Below, piece after piece: positions 5,148 to 6,090 of a DNA stretch of 6,090 nt. This DNA is from Anaerolineales bacterium (lineage in GTDB: Bacteria > Chloroflexota > Anaerolineae > Promineifilales > Promineifilaceae), in NCBI GenBank assembly GCA_020432595.1, contig JAGQGA010000076.1, forward strand, positions 7,668 to 13,757. Reading direction: 5' to 3'. The translations under genes and the position numbers were made by a program. The first letter of the stretch is position 1, and each line of letters opens with the position of its first letter. The notes below the pieces were generated by a model. The model saw only the letters and a program-made list of their open reading frames with translations, ran no database searches and was not told the origin of the DNA.

Positions 5148-6090
5148 TCCCCACCAAGGCTTGTTCAGCCAATGCATAACCGGGGCGAAGCTGGGTGGCG
5201 CGTTTAAAGGCCAGGGTGGCTGCATCGGTTTGGCCGAGGGCGCGGAGGGCAAGACCCTGATAATAGTAGGTTTCTTCGACGTTACGGCCGCCCTGGCTGA
5301 TCAGGGTAGCTTCGGCCAGGGTTAACACGTCGTCATAACGGCCGTTTGCCAAATATGCCTCATACGGTTGGAACTGATACCACAACATGCGCGGCGGCAG
5401 CCCAAGTAGCCGGGCCTGGTCAAAGGCGGCAGCGGCTTCTTGCCACAGGGCTGCATCATTGCTTTGCGCGGCCAACTGCGCCAAACTGCTGCCCCGGTTG
5501 AACCAGGCAAATGGGTTGCTTGGTTTCGTCTCAATATCGGTTTGGGCGCGGTTGGCGGCGTGCTGCCAGTTATCTGCGGGGCCAAGGATATGGGAAACGG
5601 CCGTTTCTTGTTCCGGCAAATAGACCACCAGCAGCGTGTAGTTAAAATGTTGCCAATACGGCAGCAGGTCGGCATAAAGAAGTGGGTCGCCCGGCCCTTC
5701 CCACGGCCCTAAGAGAGTGTCGAGCGTCAAAAACGCTTGTGCCGCTTCGTCATATCCGGCCAGTGTTAGGTAATGACCAATCCACCCTTCTTCCTCGTTG
5801 TGAATTAGCCCTTTCTCAATAATAACCGGAATCCCAGCAGCGAGCAGTTCCTTGAGCTGGCGCGGCGTGCTGCCGCTGTGGGCGCGAGCGCGAAGAGTGG
5901 TTTGTTCGTTGACATAATCCACCATCTCCCACGGGGTGACATTGCGGTCTTCATAGCGAGGGCGGATGTGGGCGGCAACGGCAAACTGATCTGTTTCCTG
6001 GCCGTAATAGTTGAGGCTGATGGTGAGATTGGTGGGGCCACAGTTGTTGAATTTTTGCGGGATGATGTGGAGGTTGTCGAGGGTGATGGC
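5137..6090 (-). CDS. C39-like cysteine peptidase domain with C-terminal TPR-type repeats (5' end beyond window)
   Basis: The frame runs open from the right edge to TAG at 5137, giving 317 visible residues. The N-terminus lies outside, and the internal ATG at 5925 is not a credible start because it would remove the catalytic Cys. Visible residues 11-30 carry the C39_2-type active-site motif QKFNNCGPTNL with Cys17. His106 lies in GHYLTLAGYD and Asp124 in LTLD, completing a papain-like set. After about residue 175 the chain turns into helical repeats of TPR type (NPFAWFNRGSSLAQLA; YYYQGLALRALGQTDAATLAFKRATQLRPG). C39_2 proteins are often secreted or cell-surface peptidases or transpeptidase-like enzymes. 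No ABC transporter or bacteriocin gene is visible, so a bacteriocin-processing role is not supported. Any signal peptide would be outside the window. The gene converges on the lipoprotein hydrolase with a 36-bp gap. Confidence 0.88.
   Translation of the reverse strand, partial: AITLDNLHIIPQKFNNCGPTNLTISLNYYGQETDQFAVAAHIRPRYEDRNVTPWEMVDYVNEQTTLRARAHSGSTPRQLKELLAAGIPVIIEKGLIHNEEEGWIGHYLTLAGYDEAAQAFLTLDTLLGPWEGPGDPLLYADLLPYWQHFNYTLLVVYLPEQETAVSHILGPADNWQHAANRAQTDIETKPSNPFAWFNRGSSLAQLAAQSNDAALWQEAAAAFDQARLLGLPPRMLWYQFQPYEAYLANGRYDDVLTLAEATLISQGGRNVEETYYYQGLALRALGQTDAATLAFKRATQLRPGYALAEQALVGIGD

Larger units (their letters stand above)
165..5605. repeat. Nine dispersed perfect copies of the palindrome AACGGCCGTT
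   Basis: Perfect copies begin at 165, 344, 1146, 1935, 4107, 4143, 4869, 5337 and 5596. A 9/10 copy (AACGGCCGTG) begins at 3819. All lie inside coding sequence and none in the roughly 575 bp between genes. They are read in three frames, as Asn-Gly-Arg, Thr-Ala-Val or Arg-Pro-Leu. The copies at 4143 and 4869 share a longer 18-base match, TAACGGCCGTTTCTCCCA. Random expectation for a given 10-mer in this length is well below one. Confidence 0.9.

Noticed and set aside
5137..6090. Bacteriocin-processing C39 peptidase reading
   Set aside because: There is no ABC transporter membrane or ATPase domain and no double-glycine precursor peptide in the window. The fused repeats point to a different C39-like lineage.

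Overview
The window carries six genes of an ordinary free-living bacterium. It contains no mobile element, CRISPR array, tRNA or rRNA. The best guess at the host is a Chloroflexota (Anaerolineae-like) genome. This is an inference from style: a secreted lipoprotein with a long Pro/Thr/Ala 'PTATPTATAT' stalk, a soluble REC-GAF-GAF-histidine kinase, a C39-like peptidase fused to TPR-type repeats, and a membrane-anchored helix-hairpin-helix protein. No gene here fixes the phylum.

Layout, left to right. Minus strand: a 3'-truncated helix-hairpin-helix membrane protein (1-496), an HD-domain phosphohydrolase of the YfbR/HD_3 type (568-1161), and the gene for ribosomal protein bS21 (1295-1516) with an intrinsic terminator just downstream. 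A 313-bp divergent intergenic region (1517-1829) follows. It holds candidate promoters for both directions and a 33-codon upstream ORF. Plus strand: a cytoplasmic hybrid response regulator/histidine kinase (1830-3968), then after 22 bp a lipoprotein alpha/beta hydrolase (3991-5100), probably one operon. A C39-like peptidase/TPR protein, 5'-truncated by the window edge, converges from the minus strand (5137-6090).

Three features stand out beyond the genes. (1) The 10-bp palindrome AACGGCCGTT occurs nine times perfectly in 6.1 kb, always inside coding sequence, on genes of both strands and in all three reading frames. It behaves like a highly iterated palindrome comparable in style to cyanobacterial HIP1. 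(2) The two convergent genes end inside a perfect 22-bp inverted repeat made of TTRGAGA heptamers, so both proteins end in Gly-Asp-stop from the same 11 bases. (3) The bS21 gene has an almost ideal Shine-Dalgarno sequence that fits a CTG start codon better than the GTG an automatic caller would choose.

Functionally, the kinase/lipoprotein pair suggests a cytoplasmic signalling protein co-expressed with a surface-anchored hydrolase. The left block mixes a housekeeping translation gene (bS21) with nucleotide metabolism. I found no convincing new multi-gene system. The iterated palindrome is the strongest candidate for something undescribed.
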